The notes beneath the pieces are model-generated. The model was not told where the DNA came from. It made no database searches and was given only the letters and a program-made list of their open reading frames with translations. From Flavobacterium aquariorum (GTDB lineage: Bacteria > Bacteroidota > Bacteroidia > Flavobacteriales > Flavobacteriaceae), in the NCBI RefSeq assembly GCF_003254745.1, contig NZ_QKXH01000001.1:310001-374000 (forward strand): a stretch of DNA of 64,000 bases, read 5' to 3'. This document shows positions 1 through 9,115 of this stretch, one piece after another. Positions within the stretch are counted from its first letter, which is position 1; every line of letters begins with the position of its first letter. The position numbers were made by a program, and so were the translations under genes.

Positions 1-247
1 TGAAGATTCTGTTTTTGATAAAGTTGCCATTTTCCCAAATCCAACCAAAGGAGAATTACATATTGACAATATTGTCCTTCAAAAAGCAACCGTTTATGAT
101 GCTTTGGGAAAATTAGTAAAAACAACAACATTTACTTCTGGAGCTAATGACAATATGATGCATTTTGAGGGATTACCAAGTGGAGTTTACTATATCTATT
201 TAGAGAGTGAAGGAGCCAATACCGCCAAAAAAATCATGGTAGAATAA
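1..247 (+). CDS. C-terminal fragment of a type IX-secreted protein (sorting domain)
   Basis: Reading starts in frame at base 2 and runs 81 codons to TAA at 245-247; the 5' part lies outside the window. Visible motifs are IFPNPTKGEL, VYDALGKLV, LPSGVYYIYLES and the tail KKIMVE. This is the pattern of the type A C-terminal sorting domain (Por secretion tail) that directs proteins through the type IX secretion system and is then cleaved. The function of the cargo cannot be told from this fragment. It fits the PorW/SprE-like gene found further along the window. A terminator hairpin follows within about 25 bases. Confidence 0.85.
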   Translation, partial: EDSVFDKVAIFPNPTKGELHIDNIVLQKATVYDALGKLVKTTTFTSGANDNMMHFEGLPSGVYYIYLESEGANTAKKIMVE

Positions 248-270
248 TCTAATAATTTATAACAACCAAT

Positions 271-312
271 AACCCCTATTTTTCATTCATTGAAAATGGG
301 GGTTTTATTTTT
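271..312 (+). terminator. Rho-independent terminator after the sorting-domain gene
   Basis: An ACCCC..TTTTTCA arm pairs with TGAAAATGGGGGT across a short loop and is followed by a T-rich run. It sits just after the stop at 247 and before the permease. Confidence 0.8.
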
Positions 313-375
313 TATCGTAAATTTGAGTACTTCGAAAAAAATTATCAGTTTCCGCAGCAATAAATCGAAAACCAA

Positions 376-1680
376 ATGGGCAAAATACAAAACTATTTCA
401 AAATAAAAGAACGTGGAACTTCAATAAAACAGGAACTTTCAGGTGGTTTGGTTACTTTCTTGTCTATGGCTTACATCATTTTTGTTAACCCAAACATACT
501 GTCGATGACGGGTATGCCAAAGGAAGCCTTGATTTCGGTTACTTGCATTGCTGCAATTTTTGGAACTTTATTAGTTGGAATTTGGGCCAAAGTCCCTTTT
601 GCAATGGCCCCCGGTATGGGACTAAATGCTATGTTTGCCTTTACCTTGGTTCTTGGTCAAGGTGTCTCCTGGCAAGATGCTTTGGGTGTTGTTTTTCTTT
701 CGGGAGTATTTTTTACTATTATATCTTTTTTTGGTGTTCGACATAAAATTGTAGAAGCAATTCCTCCCTCATTACAAGTGGCTATGGGATGTGGTGTCGG
801 TTTTTTTATCGCATTTATTGGATTCAAACAATTAGGACTTATAGTTGCTCATCCTGAAACTTTAGTCACATTGGGCAAATTTACTCCAGCTGTAATTATA
901 GGTTTGATCACTTTGTTAATAACTGTAATTTTAGAAATTTACAAAGTAAAAGGAGCCATCTTAATTGGAATCCTGATAGGAACTAGCTTGGGAATTGGAT
1001 TTGATCCCAATGTACATTTACCCACCCACGTTTTTTCGTTACCACCATCCATCGCTCCTATCTTTGGGCAATTAAATATTTTGGGGGTTTTAAAATTAAG
1101 TTTTGCCTCAGCCATCTTCTCTTTTCTTTTTGTAAGCCTGTTTGATTCTATTGGAACTGCAATAGCCTGTTCATATGAAGCAAATCTGGTTGGCAAAAAT
1201 GGTAAAATGCCTCATCTCAAAAAAGTATTAGAAGCTGATGGTATTGCAACTATGTGCAGCGGTATTTTGGGCACAAGTAATACGGTGGTGTTCATAGAAT
1301 CAGCAACAGGAATTGCCAATGGAGCAAAAACGGGTTTAAGTTCCGTATTTGTTGCTCTGTTTTTCTTTTTGGCCTTATTTATTTCTCCTATTATAGGAAT
1401 CGTTCCAGCTTATGCAACCGCTCCAGCTTTGGTCCTCGTTGGAATTTATATGTCCAAACACTTATCGAGAATCAATTTTAATGATTTACACATTGCGGTT
1501 CCTGCATTCTTGACTATGATTATGATGCCCTTAACCTATAGTATCAGCAACGGAATAGCCTATGGTTTTGCCTGCTATATTATCCTCGCCTTATTTACCA
1601 GAAACACGAAAGAAGTAACTCCAATGATGTGGGGTGTTGGTATCTTTTCAATCCTAAGTATTGTGGTTGCACAAATGTGA
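376..1680 (+). CDS. NCS2 family purine permease
   Basis: 434 residues, a usual length for the AzgA/PbuG branch of the NCS2 (nucleobase-cation symporter 2) family, with about 12 to 14 hydrophobic membrane segments. Recognisable conserved pieces are FLSMAYIIFVNPNIL near the N-terminus, APGMGLNAMFAFTLV in the middle and FVSLFDSIGTA in the second half, which contains the family's substrate-site region. It probably takes up guanine, hypoxanthine or adenine with protons across the inner membrane. The ATG at 376 gives the expected cytoplasmic N-terminus (MGKIQNYFKIKERGT). The gene is monocistronic, between two terminators. The exact base transported cannot be read from the sequence. Confidence 0.9.
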   Translation: MGKIQNYFKIKERGTSIKQELSGGLVTFLSMAYIIFVNPNILSMTGMPKEALISVTCIAAIFGTLLVGIWAKVPFAMAPGMGLNAMFAFTLVLGQGVSWQDALGVVFLSGVFFTIISFFGVRHKIVEAIPPSLQVAMGCGVGFFIAFIGFKQLGLIVAHPETLVTLGKFTPAVIIGLITLLITVILEIYKVKGAILIGILIGTSLGIGFDPNVHLPTHVFSLPPSIAPIFGQLNILGVLKLSFASAIFSFLFVSLFDSIGTAIACSYEANLVGKNGKMPHLKKVLEADGIATMCSGILGTSNTVVFIESATGIANGAKTGLSSVFVALFFFLALFISPIIGIVPAYATAPALVLVGIYMSKHLSRINFNDLHIAVPAFLTMIMMPLTYSISNGIAYGFACYIILALFTRNTKEVTPMMWGVGIFSILSIVVAQM

Positions 1681-1690
1681 TAACAAATAA

Positions 1691-1727
1691 AAACCCATTT
1701 TCAAATCGATTTGAAAATGGGTTTTTT
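1691..1727. terminator. Bidirectional terminator between convergent genes
   Basis: AAACCCATTTTCAAATC pairs with GATTTGAAAATGGGTTT as a near-perfect 17-bp stem with A and T runs on both sides, so it can serve both the permease and the opposing hydrolase. Confidence 0.9.
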
Positions 1728-1742
1728 CCAGATCCTTTATTC

Positions 1743-2603
1743 TTATTCTATAATATCTGAACATTTAAAAACTTCTTTCAAGCGCACTCCTTTCTCGGTA
1801 TGTTCAACGGTTATAATTTCATTATGAGCATCGTGTTCCAAAAACAAATAATAGTTATTATCGGCGGCGGCGTTCAAGAATTTAGATTTCTCGGGTAAGG
1901 TCAACAAAGGCCTGGTATCATATCCCATTACATACGGCAACGGTAAATGTCCGGCTGTCGGTAATAAATCGGCACAAAAGACAATAGTTTTATCCTGATA
2001 CTGAATATGCGGAATCATTTGCTTTTCGGTATGGCCATCGACATAAAAAATTCCGAATCCCAACTCCTTCGATACTTCAAAATCGCCCACGGGTTTCAAA
2101 ATAAAATGCAACTGCCCGCTTTCTTGCATCGGCAAAATATTCTCAGATAAAAATGAGGCTTTTTCTCTTAGATTCGGTTTTGTAGCCCATTCCCAATGAT
2201 TTTCGTTGCTCCAAAATCTAGCGTTTTTAAAAGCTGGTTCATATCCCGTTTTGTCTTTATTCCATTGTACACTCCCACCACAATGGTCAAAATGCAAATG
2301 CGTCATAAAAACATCGGTAATATCATCGCGATGAAAGCCGTATTTCGCCAATGATTTGTCCATAGAATGGGTACCCCAAAGCGAGTAATATCCAAAAAAC
2401 TTGTCCGATTGCTTGTTTCCCATTCCGGTGTCAATCAAAATCAGTCGGTTTCCGTCTTCAATCAACAAACAGCGCGCAGCAATGTCTATCAGATTATTTT
2501 CGTCGGCAGGATTGGTTTTGTTCCAAATGGTTTTGGGCACTACACCAAACATGGCTCCTCCATCAAGTTTAAAATTGCCTGTTTCTATTGGATAAAGTTT
2601 CAT
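1743..2603 (-). CDS. MBL-fold metallo-hydrolase
   Basis: 286 residues with the metallo-beta-lactamase signature HLHFDHCGG (His102, His104, Asp106, His107). Further likely metal ligands are His191 in VDGHTEKQ, Asp212 in CADLLP and a late His near residue 257. This is the dinuclear-zinc arrangement of the glyoxalase II/lactonase-like branch. No signal peptide is visible, so it should be cytoplasmic. The overall layout (IDTGMGN, long helical insertion, GHT motif) resembles N-acyl-homoserine-lactonase-type enzymes, but the substrate cannot be assigned from sequence alone. It is a single gene, convergent with the purine permease. Confidence 0.85.
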   Translation of the reverse strand: MKLYPIETGNFKLDGGAMFGVVPKTIWNKTNPADENNLIDIAARCLLIEDGNRLILIDTGMGNKQSDKFFGYYSLWGTHSMDKSLAKYGFHRDDITDVFMTHLHFDHCGGSVQWNKDKTGYEPAFKNARFWSNENHWEWATKPNLREKASFLSENILPMQESGQLHFILKPVGDFEVSKELGFGIFYVDGHTEKQMIPHIQYQDKTIVFCADLLPTAGHLPLPYVMGYDTRPLLTLPEKSKFLNAAADNNYYLFLEHDAHNEIITVEHTEKGVRLKEVFKCSDIIE

Positions 2604-2739
2604 TGGTTATGTCTTAAAGTTTAAAAGAACCTGCAATTTAGCAAAATCCAATGGCTTAATTCTACCATATATAACAAATTTCTATTTTGGCATTAGTTAT
2701 ATAAATGTTATCACTTATGGGAAAAAGCATTTTATATAG

Positions 2740-2747
2740 TATCTTTG
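2740..2747 (+). promoter_or_regulatory. Putative -7 element of the suf operon promoter
   Basis: TATCTTTG matches the Bacteroidota -7 consensus TAnnTTTG. It implies a leader of about 110 nt before the first suf gene at 2867. No clear -33 TTG is seen at ideal spacing. Confidence 0.55.
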
Positions 2748-2866
2748 CAGTTAATTTAGACGAAATAAAGATAGTGCATAAAAGAGCTTTACAGAATTAT
2801 GTTCTCTTTCTAGAGATTCATTTTAAGCCATTTATGTCCAAAACACAAAACTAATATTACCAAAAC

Positions 2867-3196
2867 ATGATACAAGTTTCTGATACTGCCAAAAAGAAAA
2901 TCATCGATTTGATGAAAGATGATGGTTTTGATGCCGCTGTGGACTACGTGAGAGTGGGCGTGAAAAGCGGTGGATGCTCCGGTTTGTCTTATGATTTAAA
3001 ATTCGACAAAACCAAAGGCGAAGACGACAAAATATTCGTTGACAACGACATCACAATCGCTGTCGAAAAAAAATCATTCCTTTATTTAGCAGGAACTATA
3101 TTGGAGTTTTCTGGAGGATTAAACGGAAAAGGTTTCGTTTTTAATAATCCAAATGCCAATAGAACTTGCGGTTGCGGGGAATCATTTTCACTTTAG
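2867..3196 (+). CDS. sufA: HesB/IscA/SufA-type iron-sulfur carrier
   Basis: 109 residues, typical of A-type Fe-S carrier proteins. The three invariant cysteines are present: Cys37 in SGGCSGLSY and Cys101/Cys103 in the C-terminal TCGCGESF. These hold an Fe-S cluster or iron for transfer to client apoproteins. It is the first gene of the suf cluster and lies 80 bases ahead of sufB, which supports a SufA role; by sequence alone it could equally be called IscA. The ATG at 2867 gives a canonical N-terminus (MIQVSDTAKKKI). Confidence 0.92.
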   Translation: MIQVSDTAKKKIIDLMKDDGFDAAVDYVRVGVKSGGCSGLSYDLKFDKTKGEDDKIFVDNDITIAVEKKSFLYLAGTILEFSGGLNGKGFVFNNPNANRTCGCGESFSL

Positions 3197-3276
3197 TCAA
3201 TAGGACAAAGTCTTAAAGTAAAAAGACTTGCAATGACTTTATCCCTTTAGACTTTAATACTTTTAAGACAAAAAAT

Positions 3277-4725
3277 ATGTCAAAATACACCGAAGACGAT
3301 TTAAAAATCGAATTAGAAACAAAAGAATATGAGTACGGATTTTATACCGAATTAGAATCGGAAACTTTTCCTATCGGTTTAAATGAAGATATTGTTCGAG
3401 CTATTTCTCAAAAGAAAGAAGAACCCCAATGGATGACCGACTGGCGCATTGAGGCTTTTCGCGCTTGGGAAGAAATGATTGAGCCAGAATGGGCAAATGT
3501 TAAATATCAAAAACCAGACTTTCAAGCCATTTCGTATTACTCAGCTCCAAAGAAAGCAGATCCAAACAAAACATTGGACGACGTTGACCCTGAACTTTTA
3601 GAAATGTACAAAAAGTTAGGAATCTCTATTGATGAGCAAAAAAAGATGAATAATGTAGCAATGGATATTGTAGTTGACTCGGTTTCGGTAGCTACAACAT
3701 TCAAAAAAACATTAGGTGAAAAAGGAATTATCTTTATGAGTATTTCTGAAGCCATCAAAGAACACCCTGAATTAGTTCGTAAATATCTTGGTACTGTTGT
3801 TCCTCAAAGGGACAACTTTTATGCTGCCCTGAATTCGGCTGTTTTCTCAGACGGATCTTTCTGTTATATTCCAAAAGGCGTTCGTTGTCCAATGGAACTG
3901 TCCACTTATTTTAGAATTAATCAGGCAGGAACTGGACAATTCGAAAGAACATTATTAGTTGCTGATGAAGGTAGCTATGTTTCTTACTTAGAAGGATGTA
4001 CAGCTCCAACACGTGACGAGAATCAATTGCATGCCGCTGTGGTAGAATTGATCGCCTTGGACGATGCCGAAATTAAATATTCAACTGTTCAAAACTGGTA
4101 CCCTGGAAACAAAGAAGGTAAAGGTGGTGTTTTCAATTTTGTGACCAAAAGAGGATTCTGCGAGAAAAACGCCAAAATCTCTTGGACACAGGTAGAAACA
4201 GGATCTGCAATTACCTGGAAATATCCTTCAGTGATCTTAAAAGGAGACAACTCAATTGGGGAATTCTACTCCATTGCCGTTACCAATAATTACCAACAAG
4301 CCGATACTGGAACCAAAATGATTCATTTGGGGAAAAATACCAAATCAACCATTATTTCCAAAGGTATCTCTGCTGGAAAATCACAAAACAGCTATAGAGG
4401 TTTGGTTCAAATTGGGGCTAGAGCAGAAAATGCCAGAAACTTTTCGCAATGTGATTCACTGCTAATGGGAAATCATTGTGGAGCACATACTTTCCCTTAT
4501 ATCGAAAGCAAAAATCCAACAGCCAAAGTAGAACACGAAGCTACTACAAGTAAAATTGGGGAAGACCAAGTTTTCTATTGCAACCAACGTGGAATTCCGA
4601 CCGAAAAAGCAATTGCACTTATCGTTAACGGTTTCAGCAAAGATGTTTTGAACAAATTGCCGATGGAGTTTGCCGTGGAAGCACAAAAATTATTGGAAAT
4701 TTCGTTAGAAGGTTCTGTAGGATAA
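3277..4725 (+). CDS. sufB: Fe-S cluster scaffold subunit SufB
   Basis: 482 residues, the normal length for SufB. Diagnostic stretches are [57 protein letters not shown] and the C-terminal [13 protein letters not shown]. SufB forms the SufBC2D scaffold on which a new cluster is built in the cytosol. The beta-helix core cysteine and late histidine region ([13 protein letters not shown]) expected of the scaffold site are present. It is followed by only 7 bases before a small oxidoreductase gene that interrupts the sufB-sufC pairing. Confidence 0.97.
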   Translation: MSKYTEDDLKIELETKEYEYGFYTELESETFPIGLNEDIVRAISQKKEEPQWMTDWRIEAFRAWEEMIEPEWANVKYQKPDFQAISYYSAPKKADPNKTLDDVDPELLEMYKKLGISIDEQKKMNNVAMDIVVDSVSVATTFKKTLGEKGIIFMSISEAIKEHPELVRKYLGTVVPQRDNFYAALNSAVFSDGSFCYIPKGVRCPMELSTYFRINQAGTGQFERTLLVADEGSYVSYLEGCTAPTRDENQLHAAVVELIALDDAEIKYSTVQNWYPGNKEGKGGVFNFVTKRGFCEKNAKISWTQVETGSAITWKYPSVILKGDNSIGEFYSIAVTNNYQQADTGTKMIHLGKNTKSTIISKGISAGKSQNSYRGLVQIGARAENARNFSQCDSLLMGNHCGAHTFPYIESKNPTAKVEHEATTSKIGEDQVFYCNQRGIPTEKAIALIVNGFSKDVLNKLPMEFAVEAQKLLEISLEGSVG

Positions 4726-4732
4726 TATCATA

Positions 4733-5221
4733 ATGGAAAATAGGAAAGTTATTATAGTAGGATCTTCCAGAAGCAATGGAAATACATCAAAAATAATCAA
4801 TAAAATTTCTCTTCCAATAAATGCAGACGTTATTGATTTAAGAGATTATTCTATTTCTTATTATGATTATGAAAGTCAGAATATAACAGATGATTTTTTG
4901 CCTTTAATAAAATCGATACTGGAAAAATACGATACTTTAATTTTTGCCACTCCCGTATACTGGTATACAATGAGCGGTATAATGAAAGTGTTTTTTGATA
5001 GATTCTCTGATTTAATCAGAATAGAAAAAGAAACAGGAAGAATGTTAAGAGGTAAAAAGATGTTTGTGATTTCAAATTCTGATGAAGATAAATTAGATTA
5101 TGATTTTTATTTACCCTTTCGACTATCAGCAGATTATTTAGGCATGACATATTTAGGAGAAAAACATTTTTCCTACCAAACAATAAAAGATCAAGAACAT
5201 ATAAATAGTATTTTGTCATAA
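4733..5221 (+). CDS. NAD(P)H-dependent flavodoxin-fold oxidoreductase
   Basis: 162 residues with a flavodoxin-like FMN-reductase fold. The N-terminal beta strand is followed by the phosphate loop GSSRSNGNTSK (about residues 10-20), and the second flavin-contact loop is FATPVYWYTMSGIMKVFFDR. It most likely binds FMN and reduces a quinone, flavin or iron compound with NAD(P)H. It lies between sufB and sufC in the same direction, 7 bases after sufB and 37 before sufC, so it should be cotranscribed. Its base composition looks more AT-rich than the flanking suf genes. A role in supplying electrons to Fe-S assembly is an inference from position only. Confidence 0.8.
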   Translation: MENRKVIIVGSSRSNGNTSKIINKISLPINADVIDLRDYSISYYDYESQNITDDFLPLIKSILEKYDTLIFATPVYWYTMSGIMKVFFDRFSDLIRIEKETGRMLRGKKMFVISNSDEDKLDYDFYLPFRLSADYLGMTYLGEKHFSYQTIKDQEHINSILS

Positions 5222-5258
5222 AGAGAATTCAGAATTCTTTTAAAATTAAAAAAAACAA

Positions 5259-6005
5259 ATGTTAAGTATAAAAAATTTACACGCTTCAATAGGAGACAAA
5301 GAAATATTAAAAGGGATAAACCTTCAAGTAAACGCAGGAGAAGTTCATGCTATAATGGGGCCAAATGGTGCTGGTAAAAGTACACTTTCGGCCATCATTG
5401 CCGGAAACGAAAATTACGAAGTAACCGAAGGGGAAATCTTTTTGGACGGTGAAGATCTTGCAGATCTTGCGCCAGAAGAAAGAGCACACAAAGGTGTTTT
5501 CCTTTCTTTCCAATATCCTGTGGAAATTCCTGGAGTTTCGGTAACCAACTTTATGAGAACGGCTATCAACGAAACTCGCAAAGCAAACGGTCAAGAAGAA
5601 ATGCCTGCCAACGAAATGCTAAAAGTAATTCGTGAAAAATCAGAATTATTGGAAATCGACAGAAAGTTTCTTTCTCGTTCCCTTAATGAAGGTTTCTCAG
5701 GTGGTGAGAAAAAAAGAAATGAAATTTTTCAAATGGCTATGTTGGACCCAAAACTAGCTATCCTTGACGAAACTGATTCTGGTCTTGACATCGATGCGTT
5801 AAGAATTGTTGCCAATGGTGTAAATAAATTGAAAAGCGATAAAAATGCTGTCATTGTAATTACTCACTACCAAAGATTATTGGATTATATCGTTCCGGAT
5901 TTTGTTCACGTTCTTCACAATGGAAAAATTGTAAAATCAGGCGGAGCAGAATTAGCGCACGAGCTAGAAGAAAAAGGATACGACTGGATTAAAGGAGAGA
6001 ATTAA
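5259..6005 (+). CDS. sufC: Fe-S assembly ATPase SufC
   Basis: 248 residues, an ABC-type ATPase of the SufBC2D complex. Walker A is GPNGAGKST near residue 35, the signature is [11 protein letters not shown], and Walker B with its extension is [16 protein letters not shown], the last being typical of SufC. ATP hydrolysis drives opening of the SufB-SufD interface so that iron and sulfur can enter. The stop is one base from the start of sufD. Confidence 0.97.
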   Translation: MLSIKNLHASIGDKEILKGINLQVNAGEVHAIMGPNGAGKSTLSAIIAGNENYEVTEGEIFLDGEDLADLAPEERAHKGVFLSFQYPVEIPGVSVTNFMRTAINETRKANGQEEMPANEMLKVIREKSELLEIDRKFLSRSLNEGFSGGEKKRNEIFQMAMLDPKLAILDETDSGLDIDALRIVANGVNKLKSDKNAVIVITHYQRLLDYIVPDFVHVLHNGKIVKSGGAELAHELEEKGYDWIKGEN

Positions 6006-6006
6006 A

Positions 6007-7323
6007 ATGGAATTAAAAGAAAAATTACTATCGTCTTTTATGGCTTTTGAAGAGCGCATCGATGTTCATTCCGAACTTCATGATGTGCGAACAGCAGCTA
6101 TAAAAAACTTCGAAAATAAAGGTTTTCCAACCAAAAAAGAAGAAAGTTGGAAATACACATCGCTAAACGCCATCCTCAAAAATGACTTTAGCGTTTTCCC
6201 AAAAACAGAAAATGCCATCCAATATAGCGATGTAAAAAAATACTTTTTACACGAAATAGACACCTACAAAGTAGTTTTTGTAGATGGTGTTTTTAGTTCG
6301 CATTTGTCTTCAACTACCCATGATGGTATTGACGTTTGCTTAATGTCTTCGGCATTAAATAAGCCAAAATATAAAATGATTATTGATACTTACTTCAACA
6401 AGATTGCCAGCAAAGAGGAAAGTTTGACTTCCTTGAATACGGCTTTCGCCAATGAAGGAGCTTATATCAATATCCCAAAAAGCAAAGTAGCAGACAAGCC
6501 TATCGAGATAATGTATTTCTCTACAGGAAGCGAAACCGCAATTTTGGTTCAGCCAAGAAACTTGGTTATTGTTGGGGAAAACTCACATGTACAAATCATA
6601 GAGCGTCATCAAAGTTTGAACGAAAATCCAGTTTTAACCAATTCAGTTACCGAGATTTTTGCACAAAAAAGAGCCATTGTGGATTATTACAAAATTCAAA
6701 ATGACAATCTGGAAGCTAATCTGATTGACAACACTTATGTTTCCCAAAAACAGGAAAGTCACGTTTCAGTTCACACTTTCTCTTTTGGAGGAAATTTGAC
6801 CAGAAACAATTTGAATTTCTACCATTTTGGAGAAAGATTGACCAGCACTTTAAACGGAATCACGATTATTGGCGAAAGTCAACATGTCGATCATTATACG
6901 TTGGTGAATCACGCAACACCAAATTGTGAAAGTTTCCAAGATTACAAAGGGATTTTCACCGACCGCTCTACCGGAGTTTTCAACGGAAAAGTATATGTTG
7001 AAAGAGAAGCTCAAAAAACAAATGCTTTCCAAAAAAGCAATAACATTCTTTTGAGCGACAAAGCAACCATTAATGCTAAGCCACAATTGGAAATTTTTGC
7101 CGATGACGTAAAATGTTCTCATGGTTGTACCATCGGACAATTGGACGAAACGGCCATGTTCTACATGCAACAACGCGGAATTCCTAAGAAAGAAGCCAAA
7201 GCATTATTGATGTACGCATTCTCGAATGCCGTTATCGAAAATATCAAAATACCGGAATTGAAACAACGAATCACAACCATTATCGCTAATAAATTGGGCG
7301 TTAAAATTGGGTTTGATTTATAG
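6007..7323 (+). CDS. sufD: Fe-S assembly scaffold subunit SufD
   Basis: 438 residues, a beta-helix partner of SufB. Recognisable segments are KEESWKYTSL near the N-terminus, ADDVKCSHGCTIGQLDE, and the C-terminal FYMQQRGIPKKEAKALL that mirrors the SufB end. The conserved His/Cys pair of the SufB-SufD interface appears in KCSHGCT. It starts one base after sufC, so translation is tightly linked. It ends the first half of the suf locus and is followed by a strong hairpin. Confidence 0.95.
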   Translation: MELKEKLLSSFMAFEERIDVHSELHDVRTAAIKNFENKGFPTKKEESWKYTSLNAILKNDFSVFPKTENAIQYSDVKKYFLHEIDTYKVVFVDGVFSSHLSSTTHDGIDVCLMSSALNKPKYKMIIDTYFNKIASKEESLTSLNTAFANEGAYINIPKSKVADKPIEIMYFSTGSETAILVQPRNLVIVGENSHVQIIERHQSLNENPVLTNSVTEIFAQKRAIVDYYKIQNDNLEANLIDNTYVSQKQESHVSVHTFSFGGNLTRNNLNFYHFGERLTSTLNGITIIGESQHVDHYTLVNHATPNCESFQDYKGIFTDRSTGVFNGKVYVEREAQKTNAFQKSNNILLSDKATINAKPQLEIFADDVKCSHGCTIGQLDETAMFYMQQRGIPKKEAKALLMYAFSNAVIENIKIPELKQRITTIIANKLGVKIGFDL

Positions 7324-7367
7324 TTTTTAACCGCAATCCCGATAACTATCGGGAGCAGAAATTTACG

Positions 7368-7408
7368 CAAAGAGCGCAAAGTATAAATTTTATACTCTGC
7401 GCTCTTTG
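7368..7408. terminator. Hairpin terminator between sufD and the serine hydrolase
   Basis: CAAAGAGCGCAaaGTATAAA pairs with TTTATACtcTGCGCTCTTTG, a long stem of about 18 bp with one small internal bulge. It lies between two convergent genes. T-tracts are modest, so it may act more as an RNA end-protecting hairpin. Confidence 0.65.
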
Positions 7409-7432
7409 AGGTTTTTCCTTTGCCTTCTTGTG

Positions 7433-8761
7433 CTAATTTTTTCTCACACTCCACACAATTCCACTCAACAATCCATTAAAATCAAATTCATGTTCTTCTG
7501 TCAAACCCATTCTTACAATTACCATATCCATCGACGGAATGATAGCTACCATTTGGCCTTGAAAACCACTGCAATAATACAAATCTCTGGGAACATTTGG
7601 GAAATGGTTTCCTGCATTGAGCCAAAATTGTGCTCCATATCTTCCGTGTGAAGTATCTGTGGGAGTCGAAACATACTTTGCCCAACTGGGATCAAATAAT
7701 TGTTCTCCGTTCCAATTACCTTTATGTAAATACAACAAACCCAATTTGGACCAATCACGAGTAGTTGCCCAACCATAAGACGATCCTACATAATTCCCCG
7801 CCATATCTGTTTCTACAAGCATTGAATGCATTCCAATTTTATCAATCAATGCAGAATACCAAAAATCCAAGTATTCTTGGTGTGTCTTGAACTGCTTCCG
7901 CAAAATTCCGGATAGTAAATTAGTCGTGCCGGAAGAGTAATTCCAATGCGCATTGGGTTTAAAAATGGCTGGCTTTAGCAATTGCGACCGAGTCATGTCT
8001 TCGGCTTGGAAAAGCATCTTTGTCGCATCACAGATTCTGTCATAATACTCGTCCCATTCCAAACCCGAATTCATATGTAATAAATCATTGGTCGTAATAT
8101 ATTTTCGATTGTCATTTTGCCATTCGGCAATGGGAGCAGGTTTGTAGATGTCAAATCGACCTTGCTTTTCAAGTATTCCAAAAAGCGTCCCCGTTATACT
8201 CTTGGTCATAGACCAACCGAGAATGACGCTATTTTTTGTAAAACCATCAGCATATTTCTCCGCAATGATTTTATCTTTATAAATAACCAAAACTGAGCGT
8301 GTTCTTTTATAATTATTTCCTTTGGCATCAAATGCATTGGCAACAACTTGATTCAATTTGGTATAATTCACATTTTCAAAAACCGTGTCTTTGGGTACTA
8401 AATCTCCATAAGGAAAAGGAAGTTTATTATTTGATTTAGTTCTTTTCGGAATTTCATACGGTTTCGCAACATCAAAAGCATCATCGATTAATGTCGCACC
8501 CAAACCTTCCCTGTAAATTGCTTTTCGCATTTTTAAACCAAAAACTGATGCTGCTGCAAAATTCCCAGATTCATTTATTTCATTGGTAGCCCAACCAATT
8601 ACATCAAAATCATTGTCACTTTTTTCAATAATCTCTTGCGAACGATTGTCAATAAAATGGCCCGAAGCTACGTTTTTTGCAGAAAATCCAGATATCAATT
8701 CTAGCTTAGGATAGTTGGTAAAACCAAAATAACCCAAAAACAAAAAAACAGAAGAGCGCAA
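7433..8761 (-). CDS. Beta-lactamase-family serine hydrolase, apparently frameshifted near the start
   Basis: 442 codons. The penicillin-binding-protein-like fold is marked by SxxK in GWSMTKSITG and the YSSGTTN (YxN-type) motif, with tail homology to 6-aminohexanoate-dimer hydrolase and esterase EstB-like proteins (family 'serine hydrolase'). The open frame has only a TTG start at 8761. An ATG at 8779-8781 begins MGKYFKICALLFF, a good hydrophobic signal start, but is one base out of frame. Adding one T to the seven-T run (8742-8748) would join them into one protein with a normal N-terminal membrane or signal segment. So the gene is either a single-base lesion, a phase-variable tract, a sequence error, or starts at TTG. 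The substrate is unknown. Confidence 0.75.
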   Translation of the reverse strand: MRSSVFLFLGYFGFTNYPKLELISGFSAKNVASGHFIDNRSQEIIEKSDNDFDVIGWATNEINESGNFAAASVFGLKMRKAIYREGLGATLIDDAFDVAKPYEIPKRTKSNNKLPFPYGDLVPKDTVFENVNYTKLNQVVANAFDAKGNNYKRTRSVLVIYKDKIIAEKYADGFTKNSVILGWSMTKSITGTLFGILEKQGRFDIYKPAPIAEWQNDNRKYITTNDLLHMNSGLEWDEYYDRICDATKMLFQAEDMTRSQLLKPAIFKPNAHWNYSSGTTNLLSGILRKQFKTHQEYLDFWYSALIDKIGMHSMLVETDMAGNYVGSSYGWATTRDWSKLGLLYLHKGNWNGEQLFDPSWAKYVSTPTDTSHGRYGAQFWLNAGNHFPNVPRDLYYCSGFQGQMVAIIPSMDMVIVRMGLTEEHEFDFNGLLSGIVWSVRKN

Positions 8762-8880
8762 ATTTTAAAATATTTTCCCATAATGAAAGATAATTCACCA
8801 ATTTAGTGAAAAAATAAATACTAGCAGCCTGATTTACGTTATTCTTTTGAAGCAGAAACATTTGGCTTTTTTGTCTGCAT

Positions 8881-8953
8881 CGTCCTGCTTTTTGTTACAA
8901 CCTTTTGTGCCGAACCCCGACGGAAAAGGGTTTCATCTTCAACCGGGACTAAA
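8881..8953 (-). repeat. Copy 1 of dispersed intergenic repeat with variable hairpin (degenerate)
   Basis: On the minus strand it begins TTTAGTCCCGGTTGAAG, has an internal arm CCTTTTCC..GTCG that pairs imperfectly with CGGC..AAAAGG, and ends TTGTAACAAAAAGCAGGAC. The order matches the other copies at 15258, 23101 and 61851: a CCCGA-type 5' block, an AT/GC hairpin, then an AACGGA-AGCGGGA-type 3' block. This copy is the most diverged. The general layout resembles the structured intergenic elements common in Flavobacterium, possibly the Flavo-1 RNA family; that identity is from memory and unverified. Confidence 0.55.
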
Positions 8954-9106
8954 GACTAACATTACGTCTTTTTGCTATTATCCAAAAAAAGAAAAAAAAT
9001 AATAATGCAATTTAGCTTCGCACTAAAACAATTAAATTCCATTTCCATTTTGTACTATTTTTATAATTATTAACTATTGTTGCTTAGAAAACTAAATCAA
9101 TTGTAT

Positions 9107-9114
9107 TACTTTTG
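9107..9114 (+). promoter_or_regulatory. -7 element of the sufS promoter
   Basis: TACTTTTG matches TAnnTTTG, 26 bases before the sufS ATG. A perfect 8-bp inverted repeat follows at once (9116-9134). Confidence 0.7.
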
Positions 9115-9115
9115 T

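Noticed and set aside
1743..2603. Naming the hydrolase as an N-acyl-homoserine lactonase
   Set aside because: The HxHxDH site is shared by many MBL enzymes; the sequence alone does not fix the substrate.
7338..7353. Palindrome CCCGATAACTATCGGG as an operator
   Set aside because: It is a common short intergenic dyad type in Flavobacterium and sits after sufD, where no promoter is seen.
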